From Bacillota bacterium (GTDB taxonomy: Bacteria; Bacillota; Clostridia; Peptostreptococcales; Anaerovoracaceae): a stretch of DNA of 39,217 bases. A model generated the notes under the pieces. That model was not told where the DNA came from. It did not search any database and saw only the letters and a program-made list of their open reading frames with translations. The stretch covers positions 1 through 39,217 of the forward strand of contig JAHZHL010000009.1 in assembly GCA_019420305.1 (NCBI GenBank), read 5' to 3'. This document shows positions 1 to 7,005 of this stretch, one piece after another; positions within the stretch are counted from its first letter, which is position 1; every line of letters begins with the position of its first letter. The position numbers and the translations under genes are program-made.

Positions 1-165
1 TGCAAAGAAAATTGTCCGGTGGCGCGGGGAGACGTACTGGCTGAAGTTCATGGAAAGGATGAGGCAAAGGTGCAGGCCGCGGCGAAGATTCTGGAGACCG
101 CCTATGAGATTGGCGAGCAGGGCGGCCCGGAAGAACCGGTCGTGAAAACGCTGATTGGCGTATAA
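1..165 (+). CDS. C-terminal end of a pyrimidine-nucleoside (thymidine) phosphorylase, partial
   Basis: The frame is open from base 1 and stops at 165, giving the last 54 residues of a protein that starts outside the window. The visible part (ARGDVLAEVHG, then a helix ending YEIGEQ, then a short tail with PVVKTLIG) resembles the C-terminal PYNP_C domain of pyrimidine-nucleoside or thymidine phosphorylases. In that domain a KGD-x-L-x-x-I/VH strand precedes a helix that ends a few residues before a conserved leucine-isoleucine pair. These enzymes split thymidine or uridine with phosphate for nucleoside salvage. The catalytic domains are not visible, so the assignment rests on a short segment. 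No terminator follows before the lipoprotein gene, so the two could be cotranscribed. Confidence 0.55.
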   Translation, partial: CKENCPVARGDVLAEVHGKDEAKVQAAAKILETAYEIGEQGGPEEPVVKTLIGV

Positions 166-207
166 TTTTAATACGATCTTGTGGAAACAATAGAGGCAAG
201 TGTATTG

Positions 208-798
208 ATGAGTTCATTAAAAAAATTGACGCTGCTCATGGCTATTGTTGTTGTATCATTAGCATTTGCAGGTTGTCAGAAGGAAAATTCAAACATGGGT
301 GAAAGCAAGTCGGCAGAAAATGCGGCAAGCCAGGAAAATATTTATCAGCAAAAAAGCCTGCAGGAACCGGAGAAATTGGAAATTTCTAAGGACGGAACGA
401 TTGAAATGGAAATAGAGAGTTTGGCAGAACCAGACAGCACTCTCCCGGAAGATAAGCCTGTTTTTCTTGCGGTTACCTTAAAAGAGGATACCGATATTTC
501 GGCGCAATATACCTATGACACCTATGGGAAAGAGGGGGCAGTATTCTGCTGCGAATTAAAAGAGGGAAGTGGTGCGGAAACCAAATTAGAACCGTTATCT
601 TCTTTGTATTTGTCGCAATCCTCAGAGGAAAACTATGAAGAAACGTGGTTAACAAATGGCATGTTTCTGAAAAAGGGCGAAAACGTATTCTATTTGAATG
701 GTAAGGATCAAACCTTTCCCTATCGCATGATACTTAAGATAACGTTTTTTGAGCCGGAGAAAATAGAAAGCGCCGTTCTTTATCCGGCAGGCGAATAA
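208..798 (+). CDS. Small predicted lipoprotein, function unknown
   Basis: This encodes 196 residues. The N-terminus is a lipoprotein signal: a short basic start (MSSLKK), a hydrophobic stretch and a lipobox ending LAFAGC, so the mature protein would begin with a lipidated cysteine at about residue 23 and sit on the outer face of the membrane. The mature part starts with a low-complexity Ser/Glu/Asn linker and continues into a beta-rich acidic domain of about 140 residues that I do not recognise. I chose the ATG at 208 because AGAGG lies just upstream and the signal peptide then begins properly. An in-frame GTG at 181 would add nine residues in front of the signal. It is followed at once by a hairpin terminator, so it ends its transcript. 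Confidence 0.75.
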   Translation: MSSLKKLTLLMAIVVVSLAFAGCQKENSNMGESKSAENAASQENIYQQKSLQEPEKLEISKDGTIEMEIESLAEPDSTLPEDKPVFLAVTLKEDTDISAQYTYDTYGKEGAVFCCELKEGSGAETKLEPLSSLYLSQSSEENYEETWLTNGMFLKKGENVFYLNGKDQTFPYRMILKITFFEPEKIESAVLYPAGE

Positions 799-815
799 TC
801 GTTTATTCATCCCGG

Positions 816-848
816 CAAGCGGTTAGTCACACGATTGACCGCTTTTTC
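816..848 (+). terminator. Rho-independent terminator after the lipoprotein gene
   Basis: The arms AAGCGGT and ACCGCTT are separated by a 14-base loop and followed by a short T run. It lies 18 bases after the lipoprotein stop codon. Confidence 0.7.
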
Positions 849-908
849 CATATCCGGCAAAGGGATGTTCAGGAACCGATATAACTGTGCAAACTGAAGT
901 TTTTATAT

Positions 909-1789
909 ATCAAAGATTTTAATTGTGATAAAATTGAGTCAGAAAATCGTGATGTGACAGAAAAACTGACAGAGGTGTGATTTGGTAATCGCATATAGAA
1001 AGAGGTGAAATCTGTTATGGTGGAATTATCCTTCTTGGCGTAAAAGAAGATAAGGACGGGAGTTGGTATGTGACCGGACTTGATAATCCAGCGAAGTTGC
1101 GAAAAGACTTTTGGGATACAATTAATAATAAAAATAAAGTTTCGGTAAATCTGCTTACAGACGATGATTTGGAGATATATGAAGAAAACAACAGTGCTAT
1201 AATGGTTATCCATGTTCCTAAGGCAAAGCGTGAGCAGAAGCCGGTATATATAAACGGAGACATGTTTAATGGTACTTTTCGCAGAAACTGGGAGGGGGAT
1301 TATCATTGCGAACGCAGTGAGGTGCTCGCGATGCTTCGGGATCAGCCGGAAGAAACTTCAGATATGAAAATTTTACAAGATATGCCTCTGGAAGTGCTTA
1401 ATATAGAGACCGTGCGGGCATATCGCAATCGGCACATGGCTTATAGAACAGAACACGTATGGGAGAGGCTGAGTGATGAAGAATATTTAGAGAGGATAGG
1501 CGCTGTAAAGCTGTCTGCTAGGGATAATGCTTTGCATTTATAAAAGAAGTGGCGATAAAAAGTGGCGATAAAAAATGGCGATAAAAAGAAAGTAAGCAAA
1601 AAAACAGAGCAACAGTTGGAACAGATTTTGGAACATATGACTCCTGATCAGGAATATAAAACGAGTGAACTGGCAGAAGTTATCGGTATAAAAGCATCGA
1701 GGGCAAGAGTTTTGGTAAACGAACTTGTAAAATCAGGAAAGATAAGAGCAAGCGGGAAAAATAAAGGCCGCAGATATAAGCGGATATAA
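909..1789 (+). pseudogene. Remnant of an AlbA_2 (Schlafen-type) ATP-binding, winged-helix regulator
   Basis: Three pieces of one gene can be read. First, 909-980 encodes IKDFNCDKIESENRDVTEKL and then a stop. Second, about 1004-1543 encodes GGIILLGVKEDKDGSW followed by a segment with VIHVPKAKREQKPVYING and GTFRRNWEGDYHC, which are AlbA_2 features. Third, 1562-1789 encodes a C-terminal winged helix ending KGRRYKRI. Between pieces one and two the frame breaks (about 975-1010). Between two and three there are in-frame stops at 1541 and 1556, and the central ATPase part found in intact relatives is missing. Intact members of this family run to roughly 450-500 residues, so several hundred bases appear deleted. 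The family is often linked to accessory DNA. The last piece could still be translated from GTG 1562 as a 75-residue DNA-binding peptide, but I see no good ribosome binding site for it. Confidence 0.68.
1548..1586 (+). repeat. Three tandem copies of a 13-bp repeat
   Basis: AGTGGCGATAAAA occurs at 1548-1560 and 1561-1573, with a third copy differing by one base at 1574-1586. It sits exactly at the junction between the central and C-terminal remnants of the AlbA_2 pseudogene, where the internal deletion is inferred. Slippage or recombination at such repeats is a plausible cause of the damage. Confidence 0.85.
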
Positions 1790-1846
1790 TCGCCTCAAAA
1801 ATGTCTCCACAGTGAAACAAGGTGAAAGGAGGAAACTGCATCTGAA

Positions 1847-4510
1847 ATGAAACCTTCAAAATACATTTGCGCAGGCATCCTGGCCCATGTGGATGCCGGA
1901 AAAACGACACTATCGGAAGCGCTGCTCTACACGGCGGGCGCGATCCGAAAGCTGGGAAGAGTGGATCATCAGGACGCTTTTCTTGATACGGACGCCCAGG
2001 AGCGGGCCCGCGGAATTACGATTTTTTCCAAGCAGGCGGAGCTGGAATTTGAAAATACGAAAATCATGCTCCTGGACACGCCGGGACATGTGGATTTCTC
2101 GGCGGAAATGGAACGGACGCTGAGCGTTCTGGACTACGCGGTTCTTGTTATCAGCGGGAAGGATGGCGTGCAGGGACATACCGGGACTCTGTGGAAACTG
2201 CTGAAACAGTACGAAGTGCCGGTCTTTCTCTTTATCAACAAGATGGATCTGGACGGAACGGATAAAGAGGCGATCCTGAATGAGCTGAAACGGGTTTTAG
2301 ATGAACGGTGCGTGGATTTTACGGATCGGGAAACCAGAGAGGAACAGGTTGCCATGTGCAGCGAAGCGCTTCTGGAAGAGTTTCTCGAAAAAGGAAGCCT
2401 GTCGCAGCGGGCTCTGGGAAGAGAAATCCGGCAGAGAAATCTGTTTCCCTGCTACTTTGGTTCCGCTCTGAAGATGGAAGGGGTGGAACCATTTCTGAAA
2501 GGCTTCTGCACCCTTGCGGAAGCGCCGCGTTATCCGGAAACGTTTGCCGCCAGGGTCTATAAGATTACGAGAGACAGCCAGGGAAATCGGCTGACACATA
2601 TGAAAATTACCGGAGGAACCCTTCACGTCAAACAGACGGTCGCGGGTCGCGGAGGCAATGACGAGAAAGAGGAAAAAGTAGATCAGATCCGGATTTATTC
2701 CGGTGAAAAATTCCGCGTCCGGGAACAGGTGGAAGCAGGTGAAATCTGCGCGGTCACCGGGCTTACAAAGACGCTTGCGGGAGAAGGACTGGGAGCGGAA
2801 TCCTTTTCCAGAGAAGCTGTGCTGGAGCCGGTGCTGGTTTACCGTCTGATTCTTCCGGAAGGCAGCGATGTTCACGGTGCCTTTCTTAAGCTCAAACAGC
2901 TGGAAGAAGAAGATCCGCAGCTTCATATTACGTGGAGCAGCCAGCTCCAGGAAATTCAGATTCAGCTGATGGGCCAGGTGCAGCTTGAAATTCTGAAAAC
3001 AAGGATCAAAGAACGCTTTGATCTGGACGCGGAGTTTGACACGGGGCGCATTTCCTACAAGGAGACCATTGCCGCGCCGGTCACGGGAGCCGGGCATTTC
3101 GAGCCTTTGCGGCACTACGCGGAGGTTCATCTTCTCCTGGAACCGGGAGAACGGGGCAGCGGACTTGTTCTTGACACGGCATGCAGCGAAGATGTGCTGG
3201 ACAGGAACTGGCAGCGTTTGATTCTGACCCATCTCGGAGAAAAAGAACATACCGGGCCTCTGACCGGTTCTCCCATTACAGATATAAAGATCACGCTGCT
3301 GAACGGCAGAGCGCATGTAAAACATACAGAAGGAGGCGATTTCCGCCAGGCAACTTACCGGGCGCTGCAGCAGGGGCTGCGGAAAGCGGAAATGATTCTT
3401 CTGGAACCGTGGTATGACTTTCAGATGGAAGTGCCGTCCCAGATGGTAGGAAGGGCGATGTCCGATATTCAGCAGATGGGAGGGAGCTTTGAACCGCCGG
3501 AGGGAAGCGGGGAGATGACCCGGCTGAGAGGAAAGGCGCCTGTTTCCGAGATGAAAGAATACGCGGCGGAAGTAACCTCTTATACCAAGGGGCATGGCAG
3601 GCTGATCTGTACGGTCAGCGGCTATGAGGCATGCCACAACCAGGAACAGGTTGTTTCTGAAATCGGTTATGACGTGGAACGAGATTTGGAAAATACAGCG
3701 GACTCGGTATTCTGCCAGCATGGGGCAGGCGTTTCTATTAAGTGGGATCAGGCGGACGCCTATATGCATCTGGAAAGCGGATGGACTCCGGCCGGGGAGA
3801 ATAAAGATTCGATCGTGGGCAAAGCAGCCGCTTCTTTTTCAGAAAGCCGGGGATATACCGGGACGCAGCAGGAAGATAAGGAACTGGAACGGATTTTTGA
3901 AAAAACTTACGGTACGCCAAAGGAAAAGACACGAATTCCCAAGAAAACCTTTGACGCGGCAGAAAGGAAGCCGCGAAAAAAAGGAGAGCGGACGGAAGAA
4001 GTCAGGGAAGAATATCTTCTAGTGGATGGATATAATATTATTTTCGCGTGGGACGAGCTGAAAGCGCTGGCGAAAGTCAATCTGGACGCGGCAAGAGAGG
4101 CTCTTCTAGAAATTTTATCGAACTATCAGGGGTACCGGGGATGTAAGACAATCGCGGTATTCGACGCCTATAAAAGAAAGGGCGGGCAGCGCCGCCATGA
4201 GCAGTATCACAATATTGAGGTTGTATTTACCAAGGAAGCGGAAACCGCCGATTCGTATATTGAAAAGACCACGTACGAGATCGGAAAACGATATTATGTA
4301 CGGGTTGCCACTTCCGACAGCTTAGAACAGATGATTATTTTGGGAAATGGCGCTTTCAAGGTATCCGCGAAAGAATTTCGGGAAGAGATTCGCCAGGCGG
4401 ACGCGGAAATATCGTCCATCCTGGAGGCTTATAACCGGAAAAGCAACTTGGAAAATCGAAGCCGGATTGAAATTCCGGATCCTGACGCTTCGGACAAACC
4501 CGGAACGTGA
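1847..4510 (+). CDS. EF-G/TetM-like translational GTPase fused to a YacP/Rae1-type NYN nuclease domain
   Basis: The protein has 887 residues. Residues 1-650 follow the layout of ribosomal protection proteins (TetM/TetO class). G1 is AHVDAGKT (13-20), the switch region has RGIT (55-58), G3 is DTPGH (77-81), G4 is NKMD (131-134) and G5 is GSAL (205-208). EF-G-like domains II-V follow, with EPWYDFQMEVP near 520 and EYAAEVTSYTKGHG near 571 as in TetM domains IV-V. After a charged linker (about 675-720) comes a second domain (723-860) with the NYN/PIN pattern of YacP (Rae1): LLVDGYNII with D727, VFDAY with D773, KEAETADSYIE around 797-807 and ATSD with D824. Rae1 of Bacillus subtilis cuts mRNA in the ribosomal A site. 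The GTPase part binds near the same site in its relatives, which suggests a ribosome-acting factor that also cuts RNA. A direct tetracycline-resistance role cannot be read from sequence. AAAGGAGG lies 14 bases before the ATG, a long spacing. Confidence 0.88.
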   Translation: MKPSKYICAGILAHVDAGKTTLSEALLYTAGAIRKLGRVDHQDAFLDTDAQERARGITIFSKQAELEFENTKIMLLDTPGHVDFSAEMERTLSVLDYAVLVISGKDGVQGHTGTLWKLLKQYEVPVFLFINKMDLDGTDKEAILNELKRVLDERCVDFTDRETREEQVAMCSEALLEEFLEKGSLSQRALGREIRQRNLFPCYFGSALKMEGVEPFLKGFCTLAEAPRYPETFAARVYKITRDSQGNRLTHMKITGGTLHVKQTVAGRGGNDEKEEKVDQIRIYSGEKFRVREQVEAGEICAVTGLTKTLAGEGLGAESFSREAVLEPVLVYRLILPEGSDVHGAFLKLKQLEEEDPQLHITWSSQLQEIQIQLMGQVQLEILKTRIKERFDLDAEFDTGRISYKETIAAPVTGAGHFEPLRHYAEVHLLLEPGERGSGLVLDTACSEDVLDRNWQRLILTHLGEKEHTGPLTGSPITDIKITLLNGRAHVKHTEGGDFRQATYRALQQGLRKAEMILLEPWYDFQMEVPSQMVGRAMSDIQQMGGSFEPPEGSGEMTRLRGKAPVSEMKEYAAEVTSYTKGHGRLICTVSGYEACHNQEQVVSEIGYDVERDLENTADSVFCQHGAGVSIKWDQADAYMHLESGWTPAGENKDSIVGKAAASFSESRGYTGTQQEDKELERIFEKTYGTPKEKTRIPKKTFDAAERKPRKKGERTEEVREEYLLVDGYNIIFAWDELKALAKVNLDAAREALLEILSNYQGYRGCKTIAVFDAYKRKGGQRRHEQYHNIEVVFTKEAETADSYIEKTTYEIGKRYYVRVATSDSLEQMIILGNGAFKVSAKEFREEIRQADAEISSILEAYNRKSNLENRSRIEIPDPDASDKPGT

Positions 4511-4512
4511 TC

Positions 4513-5403
4513 TTATTTCCCGGCTTTGGAACTCCTATCTTTTCGCGCGGTGTAGACGAACATCCAGACTGCCACGCCGGCAATGATGCAGTAGCCGATT
4601 ATGCTCCAGAAATCGGGAATCTGGCTGAAGAAGATAAATCCGAGAGCCGCGGCAAAGACAATCTGCGTATAGTCATAGACCGAAACTTCCCGCGCGGGCG
4701 CATGGGTATAAGCGGCTGTGATGGTGAACTGCCCGCCGGCCGCGGATAATCCGGCAAAAAGCAGCATAAGAATCTGCGTTCCGGTCATGGGATGATAGTC
4801 AAAGATCAGAAACGGCAGTGTGACAATGCACGAAAACGCGGAAAAAAACAACACAATAAAAGGCCCGCGCTCGCCTCTCTGTCCCAGGACGCGAACCAGA
4901 GTATAAGCAACTCCGGCAAACAGACCGCCGGCAACGCCGATGAGGGAAGGCACGAGAACCCCTGCCATGGCAAAACCAGGCTTGACAACGAGCAGCGCGC
5001 CGCCGAAGGCGACTGCCACCGCTGTCCCCTGTATTGGAGTGATTTTCTCCTTTAAAATGAAATAGGAACTTAAAATCGCGAAGAAGGGGGAAAGCTTATT
5101 GAGGATCGAAGCGTCCGACAGGAGCAGATGATCTACAGAATAAAAATTACATAAAATCCCCAGCGTGCCGAATATGGATCTGCCGAAAAACGCCGGCAGA
5201 TTTTTCTTTTGGAAAGAAAATCCCGCGCCGGATCGCATTAATAGAAACAGCGCCATAAAAAAAGCGACAAAGTTCCGGAAAAAGCTTTTCTGAATCGCGG
5301 GCAGATCCCCCGCCATCTTTACAAACATGTTCATCAGCGCGAAGAAAAACGCGGAACAAACGATATAAAAGATTGCTTTTTGTTTTTCACTCATAGATGT
5401 CAT
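4513..5403 (-). CDS. EamA-family (DMT superfamily) transporter
   Basis: The protein has 296 residues with about ten hydrophobic segments in two similar halves, the standard build of EamA drug/metabolite transporters. The first repeat starts at the N-terminus (AIFYIVCSAFFFALMNMFVK). The characteristic region near residue 95-125 reads LSDASILNKLSPFFAILSSY followed by LKEKITPIQ. The second half begins near residue 150 and ends in a short basic cytoplasmic tail. The substrate cannot be predicted from sequence. AAGGAG is ten bases ahead of the start at 5403, and a second ATG three codons in is an alternative. Its stop lies two bases from the stop of the convergent GTPase-NYN gene, with no room for a separate terminator. 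Confidence 0.88.
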   Translation of the reverse strand: MTSMSEKQKAIFYIVCSAFFFALMNMFVKMAGDLPAIQKSFFRNFVAFFMALFLLMRSGAGFSFQKKNLPAFFGRSIFGTLGILCNFYSVDHLLLSDASILNKLSPFFAILSSYFILKEKITPIQGTAVAVAFGGALLVVKPGFAMAGVLVPSLIGVAGGLFAGVAYTLVRVLGQRGERGPFIVLFFSAFSCIVTLPFLIFDYHPMTGTQILMLLFAGLSAAGGQFTITAAYTHAPAREVSVYDYTQIVFAAALGFIFFSQIPDFWSIIGYCIIAGVAVWMFVYTARKDRSSKAGK

Positions 5404-5506
5404 AATCTCAAAACTCCTTCAAATCATTAGTATAGTCCTGTTTTCTCCTTTTTTCAAGGCGGATATAGGAAAAGAGAAGAAAAGTCAAATTCTGAAAAAT
5501 AAAAAC

Positions 5507-5626
5507 AGTGGATAACTTTTTTTGAAATCAAAGAAAAACGTTGAAATTTCAAAGAACACAAATTTGTATTTATCCACAGCAACCATTGGATAAAATTGTA
5601 TACAATTTAGAAAAAGTTGTGGATAA
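5507..5626. promoter_or_regulatory. Cluster of DnaA-box-like sites
   Basis: Two perfect TTATCCACA sites are present, at 5570-5578 (plus) and 5618-5626 (minus). A third at 5507-5515 (minus) has 8 of 9 bases and a fourth at 5585-5593 (minus) has 7 of 9. They lie in the 436-bp gene-free gap between the EamA gene and the DUF2089 gene. Just downstream (about 5715-5800) is a stretch made almost only of A and T. Neither dnaA nor dnaN is nearby, so this is either a DnaA-binding regulatory or titration site or a chance cluster. The rest of the gap shows nothing that I can identify as a gene. Confidence 0.5.
5593..5608. promoter_or_regulatory. 16-bp perfect palindrome, possible operator
   Basis: AAATTGTATACAATTT is a perfect 16-bp palindrome centred between the inward-facing DnaA-box-like sites. 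Its core TTGTATACAA resembles operators of some GntR-family repressors, but no GntR gene is in the window. The regulated gene could be the DUF2089 operon about 230 bp downstream or the divergent EamA gene. Confidence 0.5.
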
Positions 5627-5839
5627 TCATGTGAATCCCTATAATTCCATGTTCTCGGCTGTTGAAAAGTTCAGTGTGTTTTTCTTTTTCTTGCTATGGG
5701 AAGTAGAGATGACAAAAATGTGGAATGATTTTAATATATAAATTAATATTTTTGAGAATATGATTAAAAATATTAATTTAATTATGGACATTTTTAAAAG
5801 GCAGGTTTATATTTATAATTACAGAAGGGAGGGGAAAGG

Positions 5840-6199
5840 ATGAAAAAGATCATCAGCCGTTGTCCGGTCTGTGGAGGGGAGCTGGTTGTGACCAGACTGA
5901 AATGCAATTCCTGTAAAACCGTCATTGAAAATAATTTTCGGCTCAGCAGATTTGACTATCTGTCGGATGAGGAATTATATTTTACAGAGACCTTTATCCG
6001 CTGCAGGGGAAATATTAAAGAAGTGGAAAAAGAGCTAAAGATTTCCTACCCCACAGTCCGCGCAAAGCTGGACGGCGTGATTAAAAAAATGGGTTACGAG
6101 ACACAGCCTGACGGGGAGGCTGAAAGGAGAGAGGAGATTTTAAAAGCGCTGGAAAAGGGAGAGCTTACAGTCGAAGAAGCAATCGAAAAATTGAAATGA
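5840..6199 (+). CDS. DUF2089-family zinc-ribbon/HTH protein
   Basis: The protein has 119 residues. An N-terminal zinc ribbon (C8-x2-C11 and C22-x2-C25, from CPVCGG and CNSC) is followed by a helix-turn-helix-like segment (about 45-85, with GNIKEVEKELKISYPTVRAKLD). The last 25 residues form an acidic amphipathic helix pair, ILKALEKGELTVEEAIEKL. This layout is that of DUF2089 proteins, presumed small transcription regulators. The C-terminal motif is strikingly like the N-terminus of the next gene product (ILKMVEEGKITAEEAMDLM), a SHOCT-like segment, so the two may contact each other through it. GGAGGGG precedes the ATG closely. It is the first gene of a three-gene operon. Confidence 0.82.
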   Translation: MKKIISRCPVCGGELVVTRLKCNSCKTVIENNFRLSRFDYLSDEELYFTETFIRCRGNIKEVEKELKISYPTVRAKLDGVIKKMGYETQPDGEAERREEILKALEKGELTVEEAIEKLK

Positions 6200-6217
6200 T
6201 TCAAAAGGAGTGGTTTT

Positions 6218-6604
6218 ATGGATGAAAAAATGAGAATTCTAAAAATGGTGGAAGAAGGAAAAATCACAGCGGAAGAAGCCATGGATCTGATGAGTGCTCT
6301 GGGCGCGGAACCGGATTCCCGCATATCCGTGCCGGCGCAGAACAGCTATGATAAAAAAATGTTCCGGATTATAGTGGACAGCACGGCGGGAGACAAGGTA
6401 AACGTACAGTTTCCGGTCGGAGGGATTAAAAAGATTCTGAAGGCGACAGGAAAGCTGCCCATTCCCGAAGAGAATCTGAAGGGGGTTGACCTCTCGGCCA
6501 TGATGGACGCCATTTCAGAGTGTCTGGACGAGGAAATACAGGGGGACTTTGTGAATGTAACGGCTGCGGACGGCACAAAAGTGCGAGTCTTTGTGGATAA
6601 CTAG
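6218..6604 (+). CDS. SHOCT-like domain protein (YvlB/LiaX N-terminal type), function unknown
   Basis: The protein has 128 residues. Residues 1-30 are a SHOCT-like helical hairpin (ILKMVEEGKITAEEAMDLM). Residues about 45-128 form a small alpha/beta domain that begins FRIIVDS and ends VNVTAADGTKVRVFVDN. Proteins with this N-terminal segment occur beside DUF2089 regulators and in envelope-stress modules such as YvlB/LiaX of Bacillota, but the DUF4097 adhesin-like part of those proteins is absent here. It starts 18 bases after the DUF2089 gene, with AAAGGAG ahead of the ATG, and is clearly cotranscribed with it. The C-terminal domain recurs in the next gene, so the operon carries two paralogous copies. 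Confidence 0.75.
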   Translation: MDEKMRILKMVEEGKITAEEAMDLMSALGAEPDSRISVPAQNSYDKKMFRIIVDSTAGDKVNVQFPVGGIKKILKATGKLPIPEENLKGVDLSAMMDAISECLDEEIQGDFVNVTAADGTKVRVFVDN

Positions 6605-6614
6605 GCATGGAAAT

Positions 6615-6878
6615 ATGAAGATAAAAGTGAGATCGGAGCGCACCCGCTTTTCGATTGCGGTTCCCACAAGCATGGCGGCCTGGGCAGTAAAACGGATTCC
6701 CGATTCGGTCTTTGAACGCGCGAGGAAAAAGGCAGGGGAACCTTTCGCCAGGCACATGACGAAAGAGAATCTGCGGCTGATTCTGGCGGAATGCGGCGAT
6801 GTGCTGAAAGAAAATAAAGGGCTGGAAGTCGTTCATGTGGAAGCGGCAGACGGCACGTTTGTTTCGATTATTTTATAA
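6615..6878 (+). CDS. Small protein paralogous to the C-terminal domain of the preceding SHOCT-like protein
   Basis: The protein has 87 residues (starting MKIKVRSERTRFSIAVP, ending VVHVEAADGTFVSIIL). It lines up by eye with residues about 45-128 of the preceding protein: a first strand with alternating I/V, a Pro after a second strand, a lysine-rich helix, then a Leu/Cys helix and a final VxVxAADGTxV strand pair. It lacks the SHOCT-like N-terminus. I prefer ATG 6615, which lies 10 bases after the upstream stop. The in-frame GTG at 6591 overlaps the previous gene. No clear Shine-Dalgarno is present, so translation may be coupled. Function unknown; a hairpin terminator follows. Confidence 0.7.
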   Translation: MKIKVRSERTRFSIAVPTSMAAWAVKRIPDSVFERARKKAGEPFARHMTKENLRLILAECGDVLKENKGLEVVHVEAADGTFVSIIL

Positions 6879-6882
6879 CAGG

Positions 6883-6922
6883 AAAAGGAGAGGCTTTCGG
6901 AAAGACAAAGCATCTCCTTTTT
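6883..6922 (+). terminator. Rho-independent terminator of the DUF2089 operon
   Basis: The arms AAAGGAGAGGCTTT and AAAGCATCTCCTTT pair with one mismatch around a 9-base loop, followed by a T run. It lies directly after the third gene. Confidence 0.85.
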
Positions 6923-6942
6923 ACGTTGGATAAGCGCCCGGA

Positions 6943-6971
6943 TTGCTTTCTATCTGTCGGTGCTTTATAAT
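6943..6971 (+). promoter_or_regulatory. Sigma-A-type promoter for the ABC-F gene
   Basis: TTGCTT at 6943-6948 and TATAAT at 6966-6971 are separated by 17 bases. They sit 35 bases before the ABC-F start codon. Confidence 0.65.
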
Positions 6972-7005
6972 AAAAGGCAAGATGTAAGGAGGGCAGGCAG
7001 AGAAA

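Noticed and set aside
2297..3769. A 490-codon open frame on the minus strand
   Set aside because: It lies wholly inside the GTPase-NYN gene on the other strand, has no family likeness and no ribosome binding site. It is a shadow of the coding bias.
1847..4510. Calling the gene a tetracycline resistance determinant
   Set aside because: The TetM-like fold is clear, but the protein is divergent and fused to a nuclease domain. Resistance cannot be concluded from sequence.
5541..5741. A 66-codon open frame in the DnaA-box gap
   Set aside because: There is no ribosome binding site, the composition is that of AT-rich non-coding DNA, and it runs through the palindrome and the DnaA boxes.
5404..5839. 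Chromosomal oriC
   Set aside because: DnaA boxes and AT-rich DNA are present, but dnaA, dnaN, rpmH and gidA-type neighbours are missing. It is kept as a finding, not called an origin.
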